Notes under the pieces: model-generated
The model's input: the letters and a program-made list of their open reading frames with translations, nothing else
Told to the model about the DNA's origin: nothing
Database searches by the model: none
NCBI GenBank assembly: GCA_963971225.1
Contig: OZ020270.1
Span: 75,532,432 to 75,596,431 of the forward strand
Source: Melieria omissa
Taxonomy: Eukaryota > Arthropoda > Insecta > Diptera > Ulidiidae
Length of the DNA: 64,000 bases
Direction: 5' to 3'
Shown here: positions 52,386-62,475 of the stretch, in pieces
How the letters are laid out: the number at the start of each line of letters is the position of its first letter
How positions within the stretch are numbered: position 1 is the stretch's first letter
Translations under genes and position numbers: made by a program

Positions 52386-53681
52386 CTGCCTATCACTTAG
52401 ACTTGTTCGTCCCAAACAAGTGCCGAGGTTTCGGCGGAGTAAGATGCCAGGCGCTCCAAATGGACTACTTTCAACCTGGCGTTTCTGTTGCGCAGCGTTG
52501 AACCCTGTACACCACGTCATTAAACCTGGTCACGACCTTGTACGGTCCTTCCCATGACGTTTGAACCTTTCCTCCGCTGCGGGTTGTAAAGCATTACCAG
52601 ATCGCCTTCTTGGAACCCCGCTGTGTTAGGTCGTAGATCATATCTGGCTTTCATCTTATCGCTGCCCAGCTGGATACGGTCCCTTATAAACTGGTAGATT
52701 TCTTCCAGCTCCGATCGTTTATTGACTGCGTAATCAGTCTTAGCGCCTTTCGTCGTGCTGACCACTCCGAAATTCAAGTCAGCAGGCAACCTCAGCTCCG
52801 TGCCGCACACTGCTCGGGCTGGAGTGACTGATGTCGTATCGTGCGGGCTGACCTATACGCTATCAAGAACAGCGGAATATGCGTGTCCCAATCTTTTTGA
52901 TTCCTGCCTACTACTTTCCGTAGATATTCTTCCAGCGTCCGATTGAATCGTTCCACCATGCCGTCGGATTGGGGATGCAAAGGACAGGTGCGAGTTTTCC
53001 TTATTCCTAGTAGCTCACACACTTCTCTTAATACCAGAGACTCGAAATTCGGGCCTTGATCCGAGTGCAACTCCAGTGAAACTCCAAATCTGGCCACCCA
53101 GTTGTTTACCAGCATTTCCGCGACCGTGGGGGCCTCCTGGTTAGGAATAGGATACACTTCGGGCCATTTGCTAAAATAGTCCATTACCACCAGCACATAT
53201 TTGTTGCCTTGAGTGCTAGTTGGGAATGAGCCGGCGACGTCCATAGCAATCCGTTCGAAGGGCGCTCCCACGTTGTACTGCTGCATGCAGCCCCGAGATC
53301 TTCTTGTCGGCCCTTTTGCAGCCGAACATCGATCACAGCTCTTAATCCAATCGGCGACAGACTCCCGGTAGAATCGTCTTTTTATTTTGGCGACCGTTTT
53401 ATTGATGCCTAGGTGTCCTCCGCTGGAGTCGTTATGGTATGCCTCGATCACCTCGTTGATCCTGCATTTCGGGACTACAATTAGGGAATTGCTGGTCCGG
53501 CCATCCTCACTCTCCCACTCACGGTATAGGCAGCCATCAGACAGCCGCAGACTTTGCCACTGTGCCTAGTAAGCTTTCGAGATCGGGCTTTCACCGGCCA
53601 TCTCCTGCCAGTCTGGACGTGCGCCTTGCTCCTTGCCTTCAATGATTTTTTTAAGATCCGTATCTTCGCGCTGGTCCTTTT
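52386..53681 (-). pseudogene. G2 integrase
   Basis: Main frame 53451-52792: YHNDSSGGHLGINKTVAKIK, SCDRCSAAKG, IAMDVAGSFP (first Asp present), LHSDQGPNFES, MVERFNRTLEEY. All three catalytic residues are present. A frameshift near 52800-52810 leads into the C-terminal GDLVMLYNPQRRKG part, which is broken again. Earlier parts (53452-53640) carry stops. Confidence 0.85.
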
Positions 53682-53685
53682 GCAT

Positions 53686-54094
53686 TGTTACGAAAATCCA
53701 AGTTCTCGGGTTCGTTTGGATTGTGTTTGAAAATAAAACAACTTCAATTATTCAGTGCAATCGCAGTCAAAAACTAACAATCACTTTATTTACAGATTAA
53801 CACTTCGCTTGTATCTATACTTGTTACCACTTTGCTTGCTCAACACAGACTCGACCCCTTGCGCTGCACACTGCTGCTTTTATACTAGTTTTCTTATCGC
53901 GCCGAATTTTCTTGCAACTTCCAATTGGAAAACGCTCGACCATTCTCGCACGGCCCATTCCTTCGCTATGGTTGGCAATTATAACAAGCGAATTATACCA
54001 AATTTGCCGTACCTCAAAGTGCATGCCTAAAAGTATGCTTGGAAAAGCATTCGTGCATAGAAAAGCATTCAGCACAGAGTGCCTTATCGTTTCA
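53686..54094 (-). repeat. solo LTR of the G2 family inside G2 pol
   Basis: 409 bp, same family as the G2 LTRs. Flanked by GCAT (53682-53685) and GTAT (54095-54098), a 4-bp duplication with one mismatch. It separates the RNase H end from integrase. A solo LTR results from recombination between the two LTRs of a former full insertion. Confidence 0.88.
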
Positions 54095-54098
54095 GTAT

Positions 54099-55576
54099 CC
54101 TCTCCGCAGACCACTCTTCCTCTGGCATAACGCTGACCAATCGGTCCACTATCTGCTCTTTGCTTTCGGCTCGTGAACAATGCCTGCATTCGGTTTTGCA
54201 CGGACGGCGTGACAAGGCATCGGCATTTCCATGGCTGCTGCCCTTGCGATGCTCTACCGTGTAGTCGTAGCTCTGCAGCCGCTCGATCCACCGCGCCAAT
54301 TGGCCTTCCGGATCTTTGAAGTTCAGGAGCCATTTCTATGCCGCATGATCTGTGCGCAGGCGAAACTTTTGTCCATACAGATATTTGTGGAAGTGTTTCA
54401 CGCATTCCAATACTGCGAGCAACTCCCTTCGTGTCACACAGTAGTTGCATTCAGGCTTGGCCATTTATTATCTGTGATAGCACACCACCAATACTATGCA
54501 CACTTGCATCTGTATCCAGCACAAACATCTCTCCAGGCACGGAGAAGGCCAGAATTGGAGCAGTGCACAATTTTTCCTTCAGTCGTGCAAAAGCCTGCTC
54601 CTGCTCTTCGCCCCACGCGAAGGCTTGATTCTTTTTCGTCAGTTTGTGCAAGCTGCCAGCTATGTTCGCAAATCCAGGAACGAATCTTCGGTAGTATGTG
54701 CACAGACCCAGGAAACTGACACGTCCGCCAATGCAGCCCTTTTAACACACGTTCCATTAGCCGCTCGAATGTTGCTGGTGCGTTGCAGAGTCCAAACAGC
54801 ATGACGGTGAACTGCCACAAACCGTCGCCAACACTAAAAGCCGTTTTCTCCTTGTCCTTGTCTGCAAGCTCCACCTGCCAATAGCCGCTGCGTAAGTCGA
54901 GTGTGGAAAACCACTGTGTGCCTGACAGTGTGTCCAGGGTGTCATCGATCCGAGGTAGTGGATAGCTGTCCTTCTTGGTCACGTTATTGAGCTTTCGATA
55001 GTCCACACTGCCATCCTTTTTCTTGACTAACACGACCGGTGAACACCAAGGGCCTGACGAAGGCTCTATGACCTTTTCTTTACCCATGTTTTCGATTAAA
55101 GTTGCGACCTCCTCCCTCTTGGCCAGAGGAACTCGTCTTGGCGGTTGGCGGATTGGTTTCGCACTTCCGGTGTCGATGTTGTGTTTCACTATGGCTGTTC
55201 TTCCGCCCGCTTCTGTTGCAAATATTGACCCATAGTGCTGTAGGAGTGACCGTGCCTTCTGTTTCTGCTCGGCTGTCAATTCGCTGTTCCACTGGTTCTG
55301 TGGTATGGCGCCCATGTTAGAACCGCTTTTCTTACATCCTCCGGGTGGACTGCTTTCGCAATTGACAACTGCTTCAGCCTCTCTACACTCGCCAATAACC
55401 GCATCTTTTTCGACATATCTGGGTGTGTTCAGTGGGTTGAGTATCCTGACTGGTATTTTGCCATTTTTTGGTTCCATTAATGTACGTCTGATAATTATAT
55501 TGTCGTATCCTTGTTTTGGCGCTTCTACAACCCACAGCCGACTTGTCCCATCGTCCTCGTCCACCTTTGCCCACAC
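54099..55576 (-). pseudogene. G2 reverse transcriptase and RNase H, catalytic deletion
   Basis: RT starts within the 360-codon frame at 55576. Landmarks: EPSSGPWCSPVVLVKKKDGS, GYWQVELADKDKEKTAF, FGLCNAPATFERLM. After GLHWRTC (about 54725) the sequence jumps, in a shifted frame, to the region that in G1 follows SFLGLCTYYRR. The catalytic YLDD segment and about 80 codons are deleted. RNase H (VLDTDASVHSIGGVL) and the primer-grip tail (ARWIERLQSYDYTVEHRKGS) remain in separate frames. Confidence 0.87.
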
Positions 55577-55859
55577 AATCGCCTCGGAATTCGTTGGTGT
55601 ACCGTTTTTGTATCTCGTTTTTCGTTTTTGTAACTTTTCCTCTTACCGGCGCACGCTCGCCAGTCGCAGTTCGCAGCTGTGTGCCATGCAATGGTTCCCA
55701 GATCTTCAGAAGCTTCCTTTTTATGATCGAATATGACGCTCTAGTATCCAGTGTCAACATGAACAACTTTTCATCTATCTTTCCTTCAATCGTCAAGCTG
55801 CTGGGTTGTCGTTTCAGCTGTGAGACAAGGACGGTGGGGCAGCAGGTTGTGGGGATCAC
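55577..55859 (-). pseudogene. G2 protease fragment
   Basis: The active-site segment is LDTRASYSIIKRK: the Gly of the DTG triad is Arg. About 180 bp present in G1 after KVTKT are missing, including the second half of the protease, and the frame is shifted into the linker to RT. Confidence 0.8.
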
Positions 55860-55885
55860 CTCACGCCCCTTTGGGCTGACCCGTT

Positions 55886-57350
55886 TTAGTTTAACGACTC
55901 CTCGTCCTCAGCCCTGCGCTTGTTGGCTGAGCCTCGATTGTCAGTATTCCTCGCTTCAGGCGATTGCGATCGAGAACGGGAACGCCTTTTTCGTTGACGG
56001 TAGTCTCGTGATATGTGACCCTGCTTGCCGCATGCCCAGCAAACAATTTTAGAGGAGACCACCCGTGGCCTGCCCGGTGTCTCAGAGCTTATGGCCTGGA
56101 TCGAAATTTCGCTATCCTGCGGGGATTTGGCGTATCCTTGGTGCGTACCGAGTGCCTCCAATCCATGTCGCCTCACGCTGGTCACCGTCTCCTTAAATGT
56201 TGGCTTGCCCATCATCAACGCACTGCGACGTGTTTCCGGATCATGAAGACCTTCAATGAACGACTCAATCTTCATTCTTTCGAGATCATCCGCGCCGAAT
56301 TTTGGGTAGCACAACTGTATGAGCCGCTCAATGTCTGCTGCATATGTCTGCAGCGCCTCGCTGGCTCTTTGCCTGCGGTTCTTCAGCTCTCAATAGTACA
56401 GCGTATGGGTGTGCTCGTTGCTGTACTTCGCTGCCAACGCTTTCATGACGGTCTCGTAATCACTTCTCGGACATTCCGGAACTGATTTCATTACCTCAGC
56501 CGCAGGACCTTTTAGCGCTAGTGCCAATCTCCGACCCTTCCTGATATCGGTCCACTGATTTTCCAAAGCAGCTAAGTCGAATTGCAGTTTAAATGTATCG
56601 AACGGCGTAGCACCATCATAAGTAGGCACTTCTGTTCGGGTGGCGGAACTTTCCGGAACCGGCGGCATACATTCTCGTGGCTGTACCTCTCTAAGCCGCT
56701 CGTCGATTTTTCTGTTTACCGAATCCTCCAGACTGTCAACTCGTTTGTCTAAATGTTCTACTCGCGTCTCCAGGTGCTCAACTTTCACATTAATTCTGTC
56801 CGAAATCTCTTCCATATTCTGCTCCAAGCGCGCAGAATTTTCCTGAAGCTTGCTGGACAACTCGCGATTCGCATTTTCAAATTTTTCCGCATTTTCCTGG
56901 AGTTTTGTTTCCATTCGCTCTGCCACTTGCGCCGATATTTCACGATTGGAAGTCTCGAATATGCCTTTGACATTCTCGATTTTCGCAGACGTTTCCTGAA
57001 ACATGCCTTTGACATTCTCGATTTTCGCAGCAGTTTCTTGAAACATGCCTTTAAGTGCAACCATAATCTGGCTCATGTCAATTGCTTGTGGTGGCGCAGC
57101 CACTGCAGCCGTACTTTGCATCTACGCAGCACCCGCAGGCGATTCCTCCACTTTGGCCGACGCCTCTAGCTCTTGCGTTCCGAACTCGTGTGCAGTCCAA
57201 TCGACGCCTCGTGCCTCACACGCCTCTCGCAAGCGCAGCTGCAACTCCACCTTACCGCCAGCAGTCGGCAAATTCCAGGCAGCCAGCTCCTTCTTCAGCA
57301 ACTCGAGTTTAACCATATCTGCGTTTTTATCTTCAGTAACACAATCCTGA
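55886..57350 (-). pseudogene. G2 Gag with SAP domain, coiled coil and damaged knuckle
   Basis: It starts MVKLELLKKELAAWNLPTAG-type at about 57316. Stops occur at 57121 and 56391, and a frame change near 56160. A coiled coil built of MFQETxAKIENVKG repeats replaces the METANQEMAAK repeats of G1. The Gag core matches G1. In the zinc knuckle CWACGKQGHISRDY the last Cys is Tyr. Confidence 0.87.
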
Positions 57351-57364
57351 CTTCTGACACCAAA
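57346..57364 (-). promoter_or_regulatory. G2 primer binding site, mutated tRNA-Leu type
   Basis: On the minus strand, TTTGGTGTCAGAAGTCAGGA follows the LTR. The first 13 bases of the site agree with G1 (TGGTGTCAGAAGT); the rest differ. Confidence 0.7.
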
Positions 57365-57752
57365 TGTTACGAAAATTAGTTCATAGGTTCGTTTTGATTG
57401 TGTTTGAAAATAAAAACGCAATACGCAGTAAGGAACTAACAATCACTTTATTTACATAATTACACTTTGCTCGTATCTACACTTCTTACCACTTTGCTTT
57501 TTTAACCAACACTCCCCCTTGCGCTGCATACTGCTGCTTGTATACTAGTTTTCTTATCGCGCCGAATTTTCTTGCAACTTCCAATTGGAAAACGCTCGAC
57601 CATTCTCGCACGGCCCATTCCTTCGCTATGGTTGGCAATTATAACAAGCGAATTATACCAAATTTGCCGTACTCCAAAGTGCATGCCTAAAAGTATGCTT
57701 CGAAAAGCATTCCTCGTTTCAATATCACAGCACAGAGTGACTCATCGTTTCA
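57365..57752 (-). repeat. G2 5' LTR
   Basis: 388 bp, starting (minus strand) TGAAACGATGAGTCACTCTG and ending CGTAACA. Contains TATAC-type promoter sequence and AATAAAG. Confidence 0.88.
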
Positions 57753-57778
57753 ATACATTATAAATTATACATATGTAT

Positions 57779-58198
57779 TGAAACGAAGAGGCACTCTGTG
57801 CTGTGCATGAACGCTTTTCCAAGCATACTTTTAGGCATGCACTTTGAAGTACGGCAAATTTGGTATAGTTCGCTTGGTATAGTCCGATATGGCAAGGATG
57901 GTTCTCGAAGAAATGGGCTGTGCGATAATGGTCGAGCGCTTTCCAGTTGGAAGTTGCAAGAAACTTTGGCGTGATAAGAAAACGTATAAAAGCAGCAGTG
58001 TGCAGCGCAATGGGTCGAGTCAGTGTTGAGCAAGCAATGGGAAAACATGCATTAATAGAAGTGTAAAGTAGAACAAGTGTAAATTTGTAAATAAAGCGAT
58101 TGTTAGTTTTGACTACGTTGTGCTGAATAACTGAAGTTGTTTCATGTTTAAACACAATCAAAATGAACCTTGGAAAACAAACTTGGAGTTTCGTAACA
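57779..58198 (+). repeat. solo LTR of the G2 family, opposite orientation
   Basis: 420 bp, TGAAACGAAGAGGCACTCTG...CGTAACA, with a perfect 4-bp target duplication GTAT (57775-57778, 58199-58202). It lies head to head with the G2 5' LTR, 26 bp apart. Confidence 0.9.
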
Positions 58199-58448
58199 GT
58201 ATGTATGTATGTGGGATCGAGTAGGCCATGCTCGGTCAGCAAGCAGCATAACGGTACATTATCGCCATCGCCGAAGTAAGGGGAAGAACGAACAAGCACG
58301 AGAGAAGCTACGAGTAGTGGTGCCGAAGACGGTCGACGCGTGCCGGGACGGCGACGGTTTTTATTCATTTTTCCATTAAAATCGTTTTTGCACTATTCAA
58401 CCACTTTTGTATTCAAATTATTTTACCTAATTAATAAACCTACAAGTT

Positions 58449-58461
58449 TGGGGGCTCGTCC
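58449..58461 (+). promoter_or_regulatory. G3 primer binding site, tRNA-Pro type
   Basis: TGGGGGCTCGTCC just after the presumed LTR end. This equals the start of the well-known tRNA-Pro primer site of mammalian gammaretroviruses and of some insect LTR elements. Confidence 0.7.
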
Positions 58462-58499
58462 AAAAAACAAAATTAAATAAAATTAAAAAACAAAAACAA

Positions 58500-58914
58500 T
58501 GAAAATGGCGGACCTTAATTCATTTGAGATTGTGCGAGAAGCTCTCAAACGTGGCAGAAGGGACAGCATTGTCGCGCTGCATAAGTTCGTGTTCGAGGGC
58601 GATCGCAGGAATAGAAAACGGCTCCGAGAGTTTACTGGTTTCAAATTCGCCGGGAGTAACGCACAGTATGCCAACAAGGTGGCCTATATTACACAGAATT
58701 TGCAACGTCGGACTTGACCTCCATTTGTAATTTGCTGGGCATCAGCTACAAAGTGCCGAATCTACAACTGTACATTTTCGAGAATCTACGCGAAACACGC
58801 TTGTTCGACGCAAGCGCAGCAGAGAAAGCTAACGACGACAGCGAAGACGAAGATGATGACGAAGACGACAACGACGAGCGCAGCGAAAATGACGAAGCTG
58901 TAAACAACGACGTA
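58500..58914 (+). pseudogene. G3 Gag N-terminal part
   Basis: It starts MKMADLNSFEIVREALKRGR. A frameshift near 58710 leads into LTSICNLLGISYKVPNLQLY and a strongly acidic stretch (DEDDDEDDNDERSEND). The mariner interrupts it at 58914, and the protein resumes at 59844. The family of this N-terminus is not recognised beyond retrotransposon Gag. Confidence 0.7.
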
Positions 58915-59841
58915 CCTTCTGGTCAAATTTGACCGGGAAATTGTAAAAAAAACACAGTAAATTCATTTATTCTTCAATATTTATTTATCTCCTTCAAAAC
59001 AATCACCATCGGATGCAATACACATATGCCAACGTTTTTTCCACTCTTCGATACACTTTTCATAGGCCGCTTTCGGTATGGCTTTCAGCTCCCTCTGCGA
59101 ATTCTCTTTGATTTCAATCGAATCAAAACGCTTTCCACGTAGCGGTAATTTGAGCCTAGGGAACAGGAAAAAGTCGCACGGAGCCATATCTGGCGAATAC
59201 GGTGCTTGCGGAACGACATTCACGCTATTTTTGGCCAAATAATCGCAGTTTTGCGATTCACTTTTTGCAAAAAATTCAACTTTTTCGGAACAAGTCGCGC
59301 TGCAACACGTCTCATTTCCAAAACATCGTGTAAAATGGTTTGAACTGATGTTTTTGATATTTCAAGCTCTTCAGCTATCTTTGAGTCACACGACGATTTT
59401 CAAGCACTAACGCCATCACTTTTTCGATGTTTTCGTCATTAATTGATGTGGATGGACGAGCGGCATGAGGCAAGTTTTCGACCTCTGTACGACCCTCTTT
59501 GAACGATTTGTACCATTCATATGCCCGTGTTTTCGACATAGCATACTCGCCAAAGGCTTTATGCAACATTCTCAACGTTTCGGCACAAGAAATTTCGTTG
59601 GAAAGACAAAATTTAATGCAAATTCTTTGATCAACAGATTTAGACATTGTAAAATTCGCAGAACAAACTCGAGGTAGACTTGTTTACACAGCTGTCAAAA
59701 ACATACTAATGCACATATCGCGCTAAAAATTGACATGGAATGCTATAACAGTGCTACCAACCTTATGCCATCAGAAATTTGACAATATTTGGTGCGCGCT
59801 TCATTTAAATTGAAAATTCCCGGTCAAATTTGACCAGAAGG
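58915..59841 (-). mobile_element. mariner, deleted, palindrome-containing ends
   Basis: 927 bp with inverted ends of about 26 bp (CCTTCTGGTCAAATTTGACC), flanked by TA (58913-58914, 59842-59843). Each end includes the 14-bp palindrome GGTCAAATTTGACC. Confidence 0.9.
58981..59647 (-). pseudogene. mariner transposase, deleted
   Basis: The N-terminal helix-turn-helix frame at 59647-59375 ([20 protein letters not shown] ... [10 protein letters not shown]) shifts frame near 59375, then reads [20 protein letters not shown] and MRRVAARLVPKKLN. A deletion removes the first two catalytic Asp, and the frame joins to PQAPYSPDMAPCDFFLFPRL and the C-terminus. Different lineage from the other mariners in the window. 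Confidence 0.85.
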
Positions 59842-59843
59842 TA

Positions 59844-60480
59844 CAACGAGGAGAAAGAAGGCGGGGAAATAGGAACGACTCTTATTTTTCCGTGAACGAC
59901 GGTTTTACTTCCCCTTCGGTGGAAGCAGGGGCGGCAGCAGTGAATGCTCAACGACGACGTGAAGAGCGTAACGAAAGCGCAGGCGCAGCGACGACGAATA
60001 ATGACGCAGCACACATGTCGCGATTTGCAATGAACTTTCGCGACATTGAGGATTCGATCAGACCATTTGACGGTAGTGAGAAACTGTGCGTGGACGTATG
60101 GGTGAGCGAGTTCGAGGAAACCGCTACACTCATGCGTTGGGACGATTTTAAAAAATTTGTATACGCTAAATAATCCCTAAAAGGCTTAGCAAAAATTTTT
60201 GTGATGAGTGCAAGGGGAATTTCCTCATGGGGTAAACTACGAAAAGCGTTAATAGAAGAATTCAAAATGGTGGTGAACAGTGCGCAGGTGCACAAACAGC
60301 TGTCGGAAAGAAAGATGAAAAGGACGTAAGCACGCACGAATATTTTTTTTGTATGAAGGAGTTGGCATCACGCGGCCAAGTAGAAGAAAATGCGCTGATG
60401 AAATATCTAATCGACGGAATTGGCGACTTGAATGTGAATAAAACAATTTTGTATGGCGCTAGGGACATTCGTGACTAAAA
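59844..60480 (+). pseudogene. G3 Gag core
   Basis: Resumes after the mariner. Reads FRDIEDSIRPFDGSEKLCVD, WVSEFEETATLMRWDDFKKF, then past stops GKLRKALIEEFKMVVNSAQV and MKELASRGQVEENALMKYLI. This is the capsid-like Gag core seen in Ty3/gypsy elements. At least three stops or frameshifts. Confidence 0.8.
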
Positions 60481-60559
60481 AAAAAACTTGAGATGCTACG
60501 AAAAAATTCGCGAGAAAAAAAGAATCAGCAGCGTTAAAGATAGTGAAAAAAGACAGTGG

Positions 60560-61131
60560 CAGCCAAAAATGAAATAAGATGTTTTAATTGTGGGGCGAAA
60601 GGTCGCAAAAGCGCCGAATGCGATAATTAAGAGAGGGGCAGATAGTGCTTTAAGTGCAATTGCTCCGGACACATTGCGCGAGACTGTACGACAAACAATT
60701 CTATGGACGGCCAGCGCAATACACGCTTATTGGGGGTCCGAAATATGTTTATGAAAAAAGATTTGACAATTGCGGGCAAAATGTGCTTGGCTTTGCTGGA
60801 CACGGGAAGCCAATTCAATATAATATCCGAAAACGTTTACATATTGCTTAAGAAACCCATGCTGTCCCAGTGCCAAGTGCACCTCGTTGGATTCAGGGAA
60901 GAGAGTAATGAAAACAAAATAAGGCCATAGGCTAGCGTGCGACATGAGGTGACAATTGAAGGTGAAACTTCTCATATTGATTCGATGGTGGTGCCGGTAA
61001 AATGCATGGACATTGATGTAGTGCTCGGCGAGGAGCTCTGCGCACAGGCAGAGATTTTTATAAATCGTGACGGACTCGTAATAAAAAAACAGAGTGGTGA
61101 CGGAAACCAAAATTCGCTGTGTATCCGTTAA
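60560..61131 (+). pseudogene. G3 zinc knuckles and protease
   Basis: First knuckle CFNCGAKGRKSAEC (His replaced by Arg) at about 60580-60625. The second, CFKCNCSGHIARDC, is at about 60650-60690. Protease ALLDTGSQFNIISENVYILL with intact DTG near 60795. A stop at 60928-60930 separates it from VTIEGETSHIDSMVVPVKCM and DIDVVLGEELC. Confidence 0.8.
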
Positions 61132-61179
61132 TGGAAATAGAAGCAGTGTCGTGTCACGAAATTGACATAGAAGAAAGCG

Positions 61180-62475
61180 CGAATTTCAAAGCAAAACAAA
61201 AAGTGCGCCAAATGGTAGCGAATTACCAACCGAAGAAGTGTAAAACGACGAATGTTGAAATAAACATAGTGCTAAAAGATTAATCGGCAATTTACTCGGC
61301 GCCGCGTAGATTGCCGATAGCAGAACGGCGCGTTGTAGACGAACAAATCGACCTCTGGCTAAAAGACGGTATAATTGAGCCTTCGAATTCCGAATTTTGT
61401 AGCCCACACGTACTGGTTAGAAAACGGGATGGAACACCACGACTATGCATCGATTATCGAAAAATCAACAAGGTTATTGTGAAAGATCATTATCCATTGC
61501 CCCTAATCGAAGACGTTCTTGATTGTTTAAAAGACGCCAAAGTGTTCAGCACGATAGACTTAAAAACGGATTTTTCCATGTGGCGGTGTCTAAATAGAGC
61601 AAGCAATATACCTCTTTCGTGACCTACGGTCGGCAGTATCAGTTTTGTAAAGTTCCATTCGGCGATATTTCGAGACTTAACGCGTAGGGGCATCGCACTG
61701 CCCTACATAGACGATATAATTATACCGGGTCATAACGAGGAAGACGCAGTGCAGAAGTTGGAAAAAGTAATGAACATTTGTAGAGACTATGGACTCCAAA
61801 TAAATTTTAAAAAGTGCCAATTTTTAAAAAAAAAGTTCGAATTCTTGGGCTACGACATCGAGGATCGTAAAATATCTCCATCGCCGAGAAAACCGCAGCG
61901 TTAGCCGGGTATAAGGTGCCAAAGACCGTGAAGCAGGTACAAAGCTTTCTTGGACTTGCTGGCTACTTTAGAAAGTTTATTCCAAACTTTTCGATAATAG
62001 CGAAACCACTAAGTGAACTCACCAAACAGGGCAAGCAATTCGAAATAGGGACCCGCAGCTTTCAGCATTTAACACACTTAAAAAAATTATGAGCGAGCGG
62101 CCTGTTTTGAGCATTTTCAACCCGAACTATGTAAGCGAGGTGCACACTGACGCATCAAGTGACGGTTATGGCGCGGTACTTTTACAAAAATCTCCTGAAG
62201 ATGGGCTTTGCATCCTGTTTACTTTATGAGCAAAAAGACGACAGATACAGAACGCAAGTACAGCAGTTTTTAGTTGGAAATACTGGCAGTCATCGAAGCA
62301 TTAAAGAAATTTAGAGTATACCTGCTGGGTATGCATTTTAAATTGATAACTGACTGTCACGCTTTTACTAAGACACTGGACAAGAAACATTTATGCACGA
62401 GGGTGGCACGTTGGAATTTGTTACTACAAGAGTATGATTACGAGGTTGAGCACCGTGCTGGAACGCAGATGAGGC
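61180..62475 (+). pseudogene. G3 reverse transcriptase and RNase H
   Basis: RT from 61300: VVDEQIDLWLKDGIIEPSNS, VLVRKRDGTPRLCIDYRKIN, STIDLK. A frameshift and deletion follow (61600-61680), then the catalytic YIDDIIIPGHNEED and FEFLGYDIED. Then VQSFLGLAGYFRKFIPNFSI and RNase H VHTDASSDGYGAVLLQ, KKFRVYLLGMHFKLITDCHA, YEVEHRAGTQM. Several stops. Confidence 0.85.

Larger units (their letters stand above)
52010..57752 (-). mobile_element. Ty3/gypsy element G2, degraded
   Basis: Minus-strand element with LTRs at both ends (LTR in its own direction TGAAACGAT...CGTAACA) and a 4-bp target duplication ATAC (52006-52009, 57753-57756). The proteins are close relatives of those of G1, but the LTR is a different sequence apart from the last part. 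Deletions, stops and a solo LTR insertion disable it. No env. Confidence 0.9.
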
